The notes: generated from the letters alone by a model not told the origin. A stretch of DNA of 64,000 nucleotides from Streptomyces sp. NBC_01210 (GCF_036010325.1 NZ_CP108549.1:4216001-4280000), one strand, 5' to 3'; counted from the stretch's first letter, positions 24,105 to 33,900 are shown. Translations and numbers: made by a program.

Positions 24105-25361
24105 ATGCAGATAGTTGTTGCTGGTCAGGGCTACGTAGGGCTTCCACTGGCCGTGCGCGCCGCAGAGGTGGGTCACCGTGTCGTCGGCTACGATGTGGAC
24201 CCGCACCGCGTCCAGCAGCTCGCCGCCGGCCAGTCCTACGTGGAGGACGTGGCCTCCTCGCGGCTGCGCGCAGTGCTGGACTCCGGGGTCTACTCCGCGA
24301 CCGCCGATGCTGCCGCGCTGGCCGGCTTCGACATCGCGGTGATCACCGTGCCGACCCCGCTGCGGGACGGCGTGCCCGACCTGACCTACATCGAATCCTG
24401 CGCCCGGACGCTGGGCGAGCACCTTCGCCCCGGTGCGACGGTGGTTCTGGAGTCCACGACCTATCCCGGCACCACCGAGGAACTGCTGCTTCCGATCCTG
24501 GAGAAGGCGTCGGGCCTCAAGGGCGGGGTGGACTTCCTGGCCGGATTCAGTCCTGAGCGTATCGCTCCGGGGAACAAGCGGTGGTCGTTCGACGGGACGC
24601 CGAAATTGGTCTCCGGAATCGACGCCAAATCACTCGATGTGATCAAGGGTTTCTACGACGGCATCTTTCAGACCACGGTTCCGGTGTCCGGGACCAAGGT
24701 CGCCGAGCTGGCCAAGCTGATCGAGAACGTCTTCCGGTTCGTCAACATCTCCATGGTCAACGAGATGGCGATGCTGGCCGCTTCCCTCGGCGTGAACATC
24801 TGGGAGGCGATCGACGCCGCCGCGACCAAGCCCTTCGGATTCACGCGGTTCACCCCAGGGCCGGGAGTCGGCGGGCACTGTCTGCCCGTCGACCCGTTGT
24901 TCCTCTCGTGGAAGGTCCAGCAGGAGCTTGGCGTCCCTTTCCGGTTCGTGGAACTCGCCGACGACGTGAACCGGCACATGCCCGACTACGTCGTCCGGCG
25001 TCTCGTGGAAGCACTTGACAAGCGCGGCATGCCCGTCAGCGGATCTCGGATTCTGCTGCTTGGCCTGACCTACAAGTACAACGCCACCGACCTTCGCAAT
25101 TCCCCTTCGGCACGTGTCGCCGAACTTCTCATCGACCTCGGCGCCGAGGTCCGCGGCGCCGAACCCAACATCCCGGACGGCGACAGCACCAAGCTGAACG
25201 TGCCTCGGGTCGATGCGAGCCCGGACGAGGTCGCAGCCGCTGATGCAGTGGTTCTTCTCATGGACCACCCGCGATTCGACCTCCCGATGATCGAGAAATG
25301 CGCAACCTATGTTCTCGACTGCCGAAACCGCCTTTCCAGGCCGAACGTCGAGACTCTTTAG
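24105..25361 (+). CDS. UDP-sugar 6-dehydrogenase (UDP-glucose/GlcNAc dehydrogenase family)
   Basis: The 418-residue protein starts MQIVVAGQGYVGLPLAVRAA (NAD-binding GxGxxG) behind TAGGAG. It has VPTPL and ESTTYPGTTEELLLP blocks, SPERIAPGNKRW, and the catalytic cysteine C259 in GPGVGGHCLPVDP. The C-terminal UDP-binding part follows (LGLTYKYNATDLRNSPS). The SPER and GGHCLPVDP wording is closer to WecC/TviB-type UDP-HexNAc dehydrogenases than to UDP-glucose dehydrogenases. It oxidises a nucleotide sugar to the uronic acid, presumably the donor for the neighbouring glycosyltransferases. First gene of a three-gene operon. Confidence 0.88.
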   Translation: MQIVVAGQGYVGLPLAVRAAEVGHRVVGYDVDPHRVQQLAAGQSYVEDVASSRLRAVLDSGVYSATADAAALAGFDIAVITVPTPLRDGVPDLTYIESCARTLGEHLRPGATVVLESTTYPGTTEELLLPILEKASGLKGGVDFLAGFSPERIAPGNKRWSFDGTPKLVSGIDAKSLDVIKGFYDGIFQTTVPVSGTKVAELAKLIENVFRFVNISMVNEMAMLAASLGVNIWEAIDAAATKPFGFTRFTPGPGVGGHCLPVDPLFLSWKVQQELGVPFRFVELADDVNRHMPDYVVRRLVEALDKRGMPVSGSRILLLGLTYKYNATDLRNSPSARVAELLIDLGAEVRGAEPNIPDGDSTKLNVPRVDASPDEVAAADAVVLLMDHPRFDLPMIEKCATYVLDCRNRLSRPNVETL

Positions 25362-25413
25362 CTTCTCGAAATCCCCCGGACCCGCCGCCAATCCTCCATC
25401 CCCGGGAGTTGTC

Positions 25414-26802
25414 TTGCGCGACGAATGGGAAAACGCCCACACGGACTACACCATGCCCGCGCAGCGTCAAATTCCTGCCTCGCTGGCCGAAAGTGAGAGC
25501 GACTGGCGCCACTACCTGGAGCGCTCAACCCCCAACGGCTGGCTGATACGGCATAACGCGATGACCGAAGCGCTCGTCAGCGGAAAGCCGATGTACCTGC
25601 TGCACACCACCAAGGACATCGACGCCATCCGCATCAGCCGGCAGTTGCACGTCTCCACCGGATGCCTGGTCGGAGCCCTGTACTGCTCGCCTCTCGTCAG
25701 TCAGCGTGAGGGACTGCGCCCCAACAACCTCGGCACCTACCTGATGCGGACGAAGCCTTCCACCACGCCCATGGTCTTCGAGGTCATCCCGGACGCCCCA
25801 ATCCGGCCCAAGGGCGTCGACTACCTGCATCTCGGTGCCATCCACCTGCGTACCTACGAGCGCTACCAGAGCTTCCTGACCCTGGCCGAGAACGACCAGC
25901 TCGACCACGCCGTGCTGACCGGGCTGCGTTCCGCGGCCGTGTTCCTCGACGCCGCCCTGCGCAACGCCGCCGGCCATGCCACTCCGGCACCCGAGTTCAT
26001 CGACCAGTTGTCCGACGCCGTGGCCCACGTGCCGTTCCTCGGCTACCTGTACTTCGAGGTTCTGTCCGAATACCTGATGCTCCACTCCGTTACTCCGGAG
26101 ACCAAGACCTATGCTCAGGCGGGAGAGCTGAACAACTGGCTCTACAAGCGACTCGCCTTCGCCGCCGTGGACGGCATGGACCAGTTGTTCGACCTGGCCC
26201 GTTTCAATCCGCGCTATCACCGGCTCGTCCAGCTCATCGAAGGCATGGAACCAGCTCTCGGCCAGGGAGTCACCGAGTACGTCCGGCGACGACTGTCCCA
26301 CCTGTTCGCCCGGACCGCGCTGCACCCGTCCCAGGATGCGGCGTCGGTCACCTTCCTGGGCGCTGATCTCAGCACGCTCCGGAACGTCGCGCCTGGACTG
26401 ATCGGGCAGATGATCTTCCGCGAGATCCGCTACATGCCGCGCTACCAGCAGCTCTACCACTGCTTCGAGAAAGCCAAGGCTCTTGAAGCATGGGACTACT
26501 GGAACAGCGAGGGAATACCCACACCCTTCAACGGAGTCCTCCCCAAGGGAGAGATAGGGATAAATCCCGTCTACCCCAGGTCGACAGTCAGAGCATGGAC
26601 GGCAGAACAGGACAGTAAGGGCTGCTTACATCCGGCCGAGGAGGTCTCGGCCGTCTTCACGCCGCACCTGGCGTCGTGGTGGGCGCCACCTCGTCAGCGC
26701 GAGATGCGGAACGCCACCGATGATTCACGAGTCGAGTTGGCCCTGGGAGCCCCATCTCCGATTCCCACCCGACGGTCATCCATTAATGGAGTTTCCGCAT
26801 GA
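25414..26802 (+). CDS. Unrecognised protein between sugar dehydrogenase and GT4
   Basis: The 462-residue protein starts at a TTG with GGGAG upstream, or alternatively at ATG 25453 without one. Notable phrases are PMYLLHTTKDIDAIRISRQL followed by HVSTGCLVGALYCSPL, an Asp/Pro-containing VIPDAPIRPKGVDYLHLGAI, and a long helical middle. The N-terminal H-T...I...L...S-x-G-C-L pattern faintly recalls ADP-ribosyl-/phosphotransferase-like folds, but I cannot name the family. A leucine at 26626-26628 is encoded by the rare TTA codon, implying bldA-dependent translation. The stop overlaps the GT4 start by 4 bp, so it very likely acts in the same pathway. Confidence 0.75.
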   Translation: MRDEWENAHTDYTMPAQRQIPASLAESESDWRHYLERSTPNGWLIRHNAMTEALVSGKPMYLLHTTKDIDAIRISRQLHVSTGCLVGALYCSPLVSQREGLRPNNLGTYLMRTKPSTTPMVFEVIPDAPIRPKGVDYLHLGAIHLRTYERYQSFLTLAENDQLDHAVLTGLRSAAVFLDAALRNAAGHATPAPEFIDQLSDAVAHVPFLGYLYFEVLSEYLMLHSVTPETKTYAQAGELNNWLYKRLAFAAVDGMDQLFDLARFNPRYHRLVQLIEGMEPALGQGVTEYVRRRLSHLFARTALHPSQDAASVTFLGADLSTLRNVAPGLIGQMIFREIRYMPRYQQLYHCFEKAKALEAWDYWNSEGIPTPFNGVLPKGEIGINPVYPRSTVRAWTAEQDSKGCLHPAEEVSAVFTPHLASWWAPPRQREMRNATDDSRVELALGAPSPIPTRRSSINGVSA

Positions 26803-27908
26803 CCACCAAACTCCTGAACATCTTGACCGGAATCAACCGCACCTCCGTGCCTTCGTCCGGGAGCATGATCCTCGTCAACGATCTCTACGGCGCGATGCCT
26901 GACACCCATACGACCTTCCTGGGCAGGGCGCCGGTCGATCAGGCTTGGAAGGCCGCGTTCGATCATCTGATCACCCTCTCCACGACGAAACGCCCTCACG
27001 GCCCCGACTTCGACCCCTACGTTGACGAGTTGACACGTGAGGTCGGTGCGCTCATCGAGAAGATCCAGCCGAACGCCATTCACGCCCAGTACCTCGGGTT
27101 CGCTCTCAGCCTGGCCTTCACCCGAACGGCCGGCAACATCCCGATCATCGCCATCGCCCACGGCCCCGACGTGATGGTGGCCGAGCGCAGCGCATCGGAA
27201 CGCGAGGCCATGAATGAAGTTGCTGCCGCAAGCGCCGCGATCGTCGCCCCGACCTCCGCCCTCGCCGACCGCATCGACCGTCTCACCGGACGCCGATTCA
27301 CCGATCGACTCACCGTCATCCCGTGGGGTATCCGTTTGAGCGATGCCCGGGTACGCGATCAACCGCCTACTGGAATCGGACCCCTGTCTCTGGTGCACGC
27401 CGGTCGCCTGGACGACAACAAATCCACGATCACCGCCGTCGAAGCCCTCGCATTGACCGATCAGCCGCACCACTTGACCGTGATCGGCAAAGGACCCCTA
27501 CGAGAGCATCTGGAACAGCGGGCTATCGAACGCGGGCTGCGGGACCGGGTCCATTTTGTTCCGTTCCTGCCCCGCGCCGAACTGTGGCGCCGTCTGCCGA
27601 ACTTCGACGCCTTCGTCTTCACGACCAGAGGTCTGGAGGCGTTCGGGCTTGTCCTCCTTGAGGCCCAAGCCCACGGACTCCCGGTTGCCTACTCCGAGCT
27701 TCCCGGTGTGAGGGAAATTCTCGGGAGCGCTGGCGTTGCCTACACTCCTGGCAACCCGCGCTCGCTGGCCGTGGCCCTAGACGAGCTGGGCCGGGACTTC
27801 CACCGGCGCAAGGCCCTGGCCAAGGTGGCTCTCAGCAACGCGCGCCGATACGACATCAGTACCACCGGCCGCCAGCTTCGCGAACTGACGCTCCGCGTTA
27901 CCTCCTGA
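26799..27908 (+). CDS. Glycosyltransferase family 4
   Basis: The 369-residue GT-B enzyme has an N-terminal acceptor domain, an AHGPDVMVAER hinge and SLVHAGRLDDNKSTITAVEA at the start of the C-terminal Rossmann domain. LTVIGKGPLREHLEQ and the E-x7-E donor motif in EAFGLVLLEAQAHGLPVAYS follow. It transfers a sugar with retention of configuration, likely the product of the upstream dehydrogenase. Coupled by ATGA overlap to the unknown gene, with GGAG 7 bases upstream of the ATG. Confidence 0.88.
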   Translation: MTTKLLNILTGINRTSVPSSGSMILVNDLYGAMPDTHTTFLGRAPVDQAWKAAFDHLITLSTTKRPHGPDFDPYVDELTREVGALIEKIQPNAIHAQYLGFALSLAFTRTAGNIPIIAIAHGPDVMVAERSASEREAMNEVAAASAAIVAPTSALADRIDRLTGRRFTDRLTVIPWGIRLSDARVRDQPPTGIGPLSLVHAGRLDDNKSTITAVEALALTDQPHHLTVIGKGPLREHLEQRAIERGLRDRVHFVPFLPRAELWRRLPNFDAFVFTTRGLEAFGLVLLEAQAHGLPVAYSELPGVREILGSAGVAYTPGNPRSLAVALDELGRDFHRRKALAKVALSNARRYDISTTGRQLRELTLRVTS

Positions 27909-27959
27909 CCCCGGTGTTTCGAGACCGGCCTCGGGACTGGTGAGGTCGCGCGTTCAGGT

Positions 27960-28212
27960 GTCGCGTATTCCGGCTTCGCCTTCGACCGCGACGGCTTGCT
28001 CGTCCTGCGCGGCGCCCTCGCCCTCGAGGTCCGCGACCGCGTAGGCGAGGCGCCGTTCGGCTCGTGGCTACCGACCGGACCTCGGGCCGGGACCGCTCGG
28101 TCGACAGCAAGGACGGCTTCCGCGCCGTCGTCGCCCTGGACGACGCCGAGCGCCGCCCCGGCTCGCTGACCGATCACCCGACCCTGACCGTACCCCCGCG
28201 AGAGACTGGGCC
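27960..28212 (+). pseudogene. Remnants of a phytanoyl-CoA dioxygenase-like gene
   Basis: Two short reading-frame pieces in different frames are visible. About 27971-28050 encodes FAFDRDGLLVLRGALALEVR, the classical PhyH N-terminal phrase. About 28058-28198 encodes VDSKDGFRAVVALDDAERRP and GSLTDHP, resembling the PhyH ALDDA...G.L...PGSH block but without the metal-binding histidines. Most of the gene is deleted. The pieces indicate that a second Fe/2-oxoglutarate oxygenase once lay here. Confidence 0.45.
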
Positions 28213-28401
28213 GTGACTTCCTCCACCACCTCGTACACGCCCGAAGAGCTGTTCGCGTCCACCGCGCCGTACTACGCCGCCCACCGGCCCCGCCACGCGC
28301 CCGAGTTCTACACCCTGCTCGGCGACCACTGCGGCCTCGACGGCACCCAGCGGGTGCTCGCCCTCGGCGCCGGCCCCGGCATCATCGCCACCCACCCCTG
28401 A
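28213..28401 (+). pseudogene. N-terminal fragment of a class I SAM-dependent methyltransferase
   Basis: A GTG-initiated 62-residue frame reads SYTPEELFASTAPYYAAHRP and then RVLALGAGPGIIATHP. This is the leader helix and motif I (LGAGPG) of a SAM methyltransferase, after which a stop removes the whole catalytic domain (about 200 residues). It is non-functional as an enzyme. Confidence 0.6.
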
Positions 28402-28483
28402 CGACACGCGCGTTGCCGCCTGGCCGACGACCTCGTCATGCGGCCAGGCCGCAGTGCAGTCTTGAGACACTCCCAGGCTGGAA

Positions 28484-29047
28484 CAGGTTGGGTGGACGAG
28501 CTGATCGCCGTGCACGAGGCGGCGCAGGGAGTTCCCGCACGAGCGGGTGCACTCCACCCTGCGGGTCTACCTCGCCAACGACCGCCTCGATGAGCAGGCG
28601 CCGGTGAACCGGCCCGGGCTCACGCCGGTCGCCAAGTGGATGGATCGCTGCTTCGACTGCTTCGCCCTCACCGTCGGCGCCTACATTCTGCCGACCTCCC
28701 TACTGAAGGAGCACGGGGCCTGGTACACCTGCGCAGCGTTCAACGTGCCGGAGAAGCTCGCGTTCGGAAACCTGCTGCGCGAGCGCGCCACCGACGTCAT
28801 CGCCCGCGCCAACTCCTCCGCCTACGTAGCCCGGGTGCGGGCCGGCGGCGGACTCAAGGCCCTCCACGACGTCGTTCCCCGCTCCTACACCGAGCAGACG
28901 ACGTGCACCAGCTTCTGCGACTCCTGCACACTGCTGATCGACCGTCACGACGCAGCCACCGGTGCCACGACCGGCCACCGTACCGATCCGGTCATCCCCG
29001 TCGCCTCCCTGCTGAGCCGCACGAACGCGGCGAGGGCTGTCCGGTGA
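28484..29047 (+). pseudogene. C-terminal fragment of a cysteine-rich enzyme, possibly radical SAM
   Basis: A 166-codon open frame (from a GTG at 28547) encodes DRCFDCFALTVGAYILPTSL and ends with TTCTSFCDSCTLLIDRH, a CxxxCxxC-type cluster that could bind iron-sulfur. Upstream, WVDELIAVHEAA is in another frame and joins across a frameshift near 28520 to RREFPHERVHSTLRVYLAND, so the gene is the tail of a larger broken one. The radical-SAM/SPASM assignment is a guess from cysteine spacing. The final TGA overlaps the ACP GTG. Confidence 0.45.
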
Positions 29048-29328
29048 CCGTGGAAACCGCAGGCGTGACCACCGAGGCGCTGGTGTGGATTACCGGGAAG
29101 CCCCGCGAGGCGTGTGCACGCCCCGAGGCCCTCCTGGAGCGGGACCTCGGAGTGGACAGCCTGACCCTGGTCGAACTGGTGGAGACCCTCCAAGACCGAC
29201 TCGCCATTACTGTCCCCGACGAGGTGACCGCCCGTGTCCGCATGGTCGCAGACTTGCAGGATGCAGTGGGCCGGCTCGTGGCCGCCGCAGCCTCCTCGTC
29301 CGCGACGACTTCAGGGACCAGTACATGA
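29044..29328 (+). CDS. Acyl carrier protein
   Basis: The 94-residue acidic helical protein carries the phosphopantetheine attachment motif DLGVDSLTLVELVETLQDRL with Ser39 and the following ITVPDEV loop. The GTG start overlaps the preceding TGA and the stop overlaps the FabV ATG, so ACP and FabV are translationally coupled. This indicates that an acyl chain is carried and reduced on this ACP. It has an Ala/Ser/Thr-rich tail of unknown role. Confidence 0.85.
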   Translation: MTVETAGVTTEALVWITGKPREACARPEALLERDLGVDSLTLVELVETLQDRLAITVPDEVTARVRMVADLQDAVGRLVAAAASSSATTSGTST

Positions 29329-30539
29329 GCGAACGCGTCATCTCCCCCCGCAACCGTGGCTTCCTCTTCCTCGACTCCCACCCGGCCGGCTGCGAACGCC
29401 TGGTGGAAGACATGTGGCAAGCCGTCCCCGCCCCCACGGCACCAGTTGCCCAGCGGGGCCCGGTGGCACTGATCATCGGGTCCTCTGCCGGATACGGGCT
29501 CGCCGCCACCATCGCCGGGCTCGCCCGCGCCGGGATCCGCGGCATCGGCGTCTGCTTCGAGAAGGCACCCACTGAGCGGCGCACCGGCACGGCCGGCTGG
29601 TACCGCACCGCCGCCACCGCCGAACTCGCCCGCCAGCACGGCCGGGAGATGGTCTTCCTCAACGGTGACGCCTTCTCCGACACGATGAAGAACCAGGTAG
29701 CCGACCTGATCGAAAAACGATACAGCGGCAGACTGGACTACCTGATCTACTCGGTGGCCGCTCCTCGCCGCACCGACCCGGACACCGGTGCCACGTACGC
29801 CTCTGTCCTCAAGCCGATCGGCGACGCCTACCGCACCAAAACGCTCGTCTTCGACGACCAGGGCACGCCGGAGGTACGGGAGGTTGAGACCGGGCCGGCC
29901 GAGGGCGACGACGTCGAGCAGACCATCGCCGTCATGGGCGGCGTCGACTGGGAGCGGTGGATCGACCACCTCGCCGACCGCGAGCTGCTCGCCGACGGCT
30001 TCACCACCGCCGCCCTGTCCTACATCGGCTCCTCACTGACCGCGGCGATCTACCGGCAGGGCACCATCGGAGCCGCCAAAGCACACCTTGAGCAGACGGC
30101 CCGCACCCTGAATGAGCGCCTGGACAAGCTGGTCGGCGGGCGGGCGGTGACCTCCGTCAACGGCGCGGCTGTCACCCAGTCCTCCACCGCTATCCCCGGC
30201 ATTGCCCTCTACGTCGGCCTGTTGCGCGGTGTCCTCGGCGACGCAATGGTGCCGCCGATCGCGCAGCTCACCGAAGTGTGGGACCAGCTCACCGGCGTTC
30301 GGCCTCCCGAACTGGACAACGAGGGACGCGTACGGCTCGACACCTGGGAGCTGGCCCCCGACGTTCAGGCAGCCGTCACCGAACGCTGGCAGCAAGTCAC
30401 CACCGACACCATCACCGAACTCGCCGAACTCGGCTGGTTCCAGGCTGAAGTCCGTCGCCTGTACGGCCTCTCCGTACCCAGCATCGACTACGCCGCTCCG
30501 GTCGAAACCCACATCCCCTGGCCCGACCCCACTCTCTGA
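29325..30539 (+). CDS. fabV: Enoyl-ACP reductase FabV
   Basis: The 404-residue protein matches the length of FabV, the large triclosan-insensitive enoyl reductase. It begins VISPRNRGFLFLDSHPAGCE, has the cofactor segment ALIIGSSAGYGLAATIAGLA and the YSVAAPRRTDP block. The active-site Y-x8-K is at Y243...K252 (AAIYRQGTIGAAK). It reduces the trans-2 double bond of acyl-ACP with NAD(P)H. Streptomyces primary metabolism normally uses FabI/InhA-type reductase, so a FabV beside an ACP suggests a dedicated acyl pathway in the island. Confidence 0.9.
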   Translation: MSERVISPRNRGFLFLDSHPAGCERLVEDMWQAVPAPTAPVAQRGPVALIIGSSAGYGLAATIAGLARAGIRGIGVCFEKAPTERRTGTAGWYRTAATAELARQHGREMVFLNGDAFSDTMKNQVADLIEKRYSGRLDYLIYSVAAPRRTDPDTGATYASVLKPIGDAYRTKTLVFDDQGTPEVREVETGPAEGDDVEQTIAVMGGVDWERWIDHLADRELLADGFTTAALSYIGSSLTAAIYRQGTIGAAKAHLEQTARTLNERLDKLVGGRAVTSVNGAAVTQSSTAIPGIALYVGLLRGVLGDAMVPPIAQLTEVWDQLTGVRPPELDNEGRVRLDTWELAPDVQAAVTERWQQVTTDTITELAELGWFQAEVRRLYGLSVPSIDYAAPVETHIPWPDPTL

Positions 30540-30558
30540 CGCCCCTTGGAGGAACGCC

Positions 30559-30912
30559 ATGCGCCTGCCGTCCAACGACACTCTCATCAGCTGGCAGCAG
30601 CAGCTCGAACAGGAACTGGCCCGCTTCGCGGACACCGAACTGCGCCAGGCCACCGGCCGGATCAGCGAGCCGGACGTTCACGATGCCGCCGCGGCCTACC
30701 TGACCCGCCCCAGCAAGCGGCTGCTCGGCATGGCGTTCCTCCACGCCGCCCACACCCTGGGCGTCGATGCCCACCGCGATGACTTGGTCGCCGTGGCGGC
30801 CGCGCTGGAGATCCGGCACGGTGCGATTCTTCTGCACGACGACATCGTCGACGGAGACACCCAGCGCGGCGGCCACCCCACCGCCCACCACACCCTGCGT
30901 GCCGCCGGACGC
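30559..30912 (+). pseudogene. Truncated polyprenyl diphosphate synthase
   Basis: From an ATG with TTGGAGGAA upstream, about 118 codons encode the N-terminal third of a trans-prenyl synthase. They include RPSKRLLGMAFLHAAHTLGV and the first Asp-rich motif LLHDDIVDGDTQRGGHPTA. After HHTLRAAGRR the sequence departs into a Pro/Arg-rich reading of antisense host DNA; the second Asp-rich motif and most of the fold are missing. The truncation marks the right edge of the island. Confidence 0.75.
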
Positions 30913-30979
30913 CGGCCGGCCCGGCAGCGTCAACGGGGCACAGGGAGCGCCCGTGCCGCCGGGCCCCGGGTCGCAACCG

Positions 30980-33900
30980 CTACGCGTCGAACCAGCGGTC
31001 CCGCGCCAGTTCCTCCGTGCGGGACGGGTCCTCCAGCAGTGCCGCCACCTCGAAGCGGCGCGGCCACTGGCCCGCCGCCCAGGCCAGGCCCGCCGCCACG
31101 CCCTCCAGGGTCGATGCGTGGATCACGCCGTCCTGGGTGCGCCGCCAGTCCAGTTCGACGCCGCCCGCCACCAGCTCCTCGTGCTCGACGTACGTCGCAG
31201 GGGTGCCGCTCCCGAGCAGGACGTGGACCGACTCCGGGACCTCGTGTTCCTCGCCCTCCGTGGTCACCTCCGCCGAGACCGCCTCGCCCAGGCGGCGGAC
31301 CTGGAACAGCTCCGCCAGCTCCGCCGCCCGTGACGGCGCCACCGGCAGCAGCGGCAGGCCCGCCGTCAGCGGGAGCAGATCCGGCGCGTCCGCCACCACC
31401 GCGTCCGAAGCGTCGACGACCCGTACCTCGCCGTCGACGACCGCCCGCAGCTCGTCAGGGAGCGTGACCTGATCCGGGTCGAGGTACGCCAACGCCGTGT
31501 ACAGGGCGTGGAGTTGCGCACCGGACACCTCGCGAGAGGGATCTGCGAGCCGGCCGAGCAGCTCCGCCGCCCCGCCCGGTTCTTCCAGCAGCGCGGCCAA
31601 CGACGTGCGCACGCCCAGCGCACGCAGCACCTGCACGTCCTCGAAGCCCGTCGCGTCCGCCGTGTCGTACAGACCGGCCAGCAGCGGATCGCCGCCCGCC
31701 GCCCGCAGACCCGCCGGGCGGCGCCCGTCCAGCACCGGATGGTCCCGCAGCCACCACGCCGTGTACGGGCGCACGGTCTCCGTCGTCCCGTCCGGGAGCA
31801 GGATCCGTACGGACTGGGTCAGCGCGTCCCGCAGCGGCGGCTGCGCCAGCAGCGCCAGCGCGCGGGGCCAGCAGTCGTCGTCCACCAGGTCCAGATCCCG
31901 TACGGCGACGATCTCCGTGGCGACCGGCGGCACCGGCGTCTGAGGCAGCCGGTCGAGCACGTCCTCGCACCACACGTCGACCGCGTCCAGCAGACCCGCG
32001 TCGTCGGGCTCGGCGAAGTCCCCTTCGCGGGGCTCAAGTTCATCGGGGTCGAGGACCACATCCGTGGCCCGCACGAGAGCGAAGTTCGCCAGCACACCGC
32101 ACGCGGCCAGCGGCTGCTCGCCCCACCGCTCGGCCAGCTCGCCGTCGCAGAGCGCCAGTTCGTCCTCGCGCATCACCGAGGCGAACGGGCTGCCCGGCAG
32201 CACCAGTTCACCCGCAGGAGCGAACTCGCCGTCCTCGTCCGGCAGCGCCAGCGCGCCCAGCCACGGCTCGTCCCCGGGCTCGATGCCCGCATCCCGTACC
32301 AGCGCCAGCACCGTCTCGGCGAGCTCCTCCGCGTCCAGCGCGGCACCGTCCCCGACTCCGTCGTACCAAACCTCGCCGGCGTCCAGCGAACCGGCCACCG
32401 CCGCTCGCACCTGCGGCGTCGTCAGCACGGCGCGCGGCGTCGCGGGCAGCGCGCCCAGCTTCTCCAGGAGCGGATGCGCGGCCTCCGGGTGGACCACCTT
32501 CAGCCCGAGCCGCGCGAGATGCGGCGGGGTCTCGGCCAGCGGCAGCAGCGTCTGGCGGGGCCCGATCGTCGTACGCCCGTCGGCAAGCGGCACCGGCAGC
32601 CCGGTCAGCCTGTCCGGGTCGACCCCGGCGAGGCTGTCGTACAGCCGCTGCCACCAGCCGGGCTCGCGCTCAAGACCCGCGAGCCGGTCGATCGCCTCGG
32701 TCAGCGGCACCCGCGCCACGCCGAGCGTGCGCAGCTCCACGCGGCGCTCGAGACCCGCGGGCAGCAGGCTCGGCAGCACCTCGGCCAGCACACGGACGGT
32801 ATCCGCGCCCGCGCCCTCCAGGACCTCCGCCTCGATCGGCCGCAGCCCGGCGGAGACATCCTCACGGTCCGGCAGCCCGGTGTCCCCGGACCACTCGCCG
32901 GACACATCGCGCGGCAGCGCCGCCTCCAGGAACGCCGTACGCGGCAGCAGCCGAAGGATCGCCTCCCGCAGCGCGCCGTCCAGCGCGCCCTTGCCCAGCG
33001 GACCGGGCACCAGGTCGATGGTGCCGACGGTCACCGGCTGCCAGCTGCCGAGGAGTTCGGCGTACGCCCCGGCCGCCTTCCGCACCAGGAAGTCGGTGAG
33101 CGGCCCGGGCGCCGGGTGGCGGCGGGTGGTGTCCAGCGGCAGCGAGGCGATCAGCAGCGCGGGCACGCCGAGAGGTTCGTCGGTGGGCGTGGGCGCGTGC
33201 ACCACAGGGGCGGTACGCGGCCGGGCCGGCGCGCCCTCCTCGTCCACGGGCACGGCCCAGGTGACGGTCCAGTACGGCCGCAGCCGCTCCTCGACGGGCC
33301 GGTCCGCGAGCAGCGCGGGCTCGATGGCGCCGCCGTGGCTCACCACCCGCCAGCGCCGGTCGCCCTGCACGCTGTCCTCGATGTGGACGTACGGGCCGTG
33401 CTCGGAGCGCCTCAACACCCGTACGCCGCCCGGGGTTTCGACGACGATCTCGGTCAGGCCGGTCAGCGTGAGCAGCAGCGCGTCGTCGATCCCGGCGAGC
33501 AGCCGCTCCACCAGATCGACCGCGGCCCCGTCCCGCAGCGGCAGCACGACGACCGTGTCGTACCCCTCGGGAGCCGTACCCTCGGCAGGCAGCGGCAGGC
33601 GCAGCAGCGGTACGTGTCCGTCGCGGCGGCGCAGCTCGTCGCCGAGCCCGGGGCTCGCCTTGGCCGCCTGCTGGGCCAGTTCCCTGGCCTCGGCCAGGGA
33701 CCAGCGCACGCCTCCGTGCCGGCCGATGACGGCGGGCTCGTCGCTCACCGCGAGGACGGCCGCGAAGCCGACGCCGAAGCGGCCGACGGCGGCCTCGTGG
33801 CCTTCGCGCTTGGCCGAGGCCCGCAGCGTGCTCAGCGATTCGACGCCGGTCGCGTCGAGCGGCGCGCCGGTGTTCGCGGCGGCGAGGACAGCGGGCTCGT

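Larger units (their letters stand above)
20806..30912. other. Mosaic accessory island (decayed biosynthetic locus)
   Basis: About 10.1 kb lie between a broken host gene (left) and a truncated prenyl synthase next to the sacsin-like gene (right). Contents in order: gpsA paralogue, Fe/2-oxoglutarate dioxygenase, frameshifted GT2, nucleotide-sugar dehydrogenase, unknown protein with a TTA codon, GT4, fragments of at least three enzymes, ACP, FabV and the prenyl synthase fragment. Gene strands alternate and the local composition is less GC-biased in places. I saw no integrase, transposase, tRNA or direct-repeat ends, so the mechanism of acquisition is unknown and both edges are estimates. Confidence 0.6.

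Noticed and set aside
20806-30980. Integrative element with integrase, att repeats or a tRNA target
   Set aside because: No integrase, transposase, tRNA or flanking direct repeat was found at either edge.
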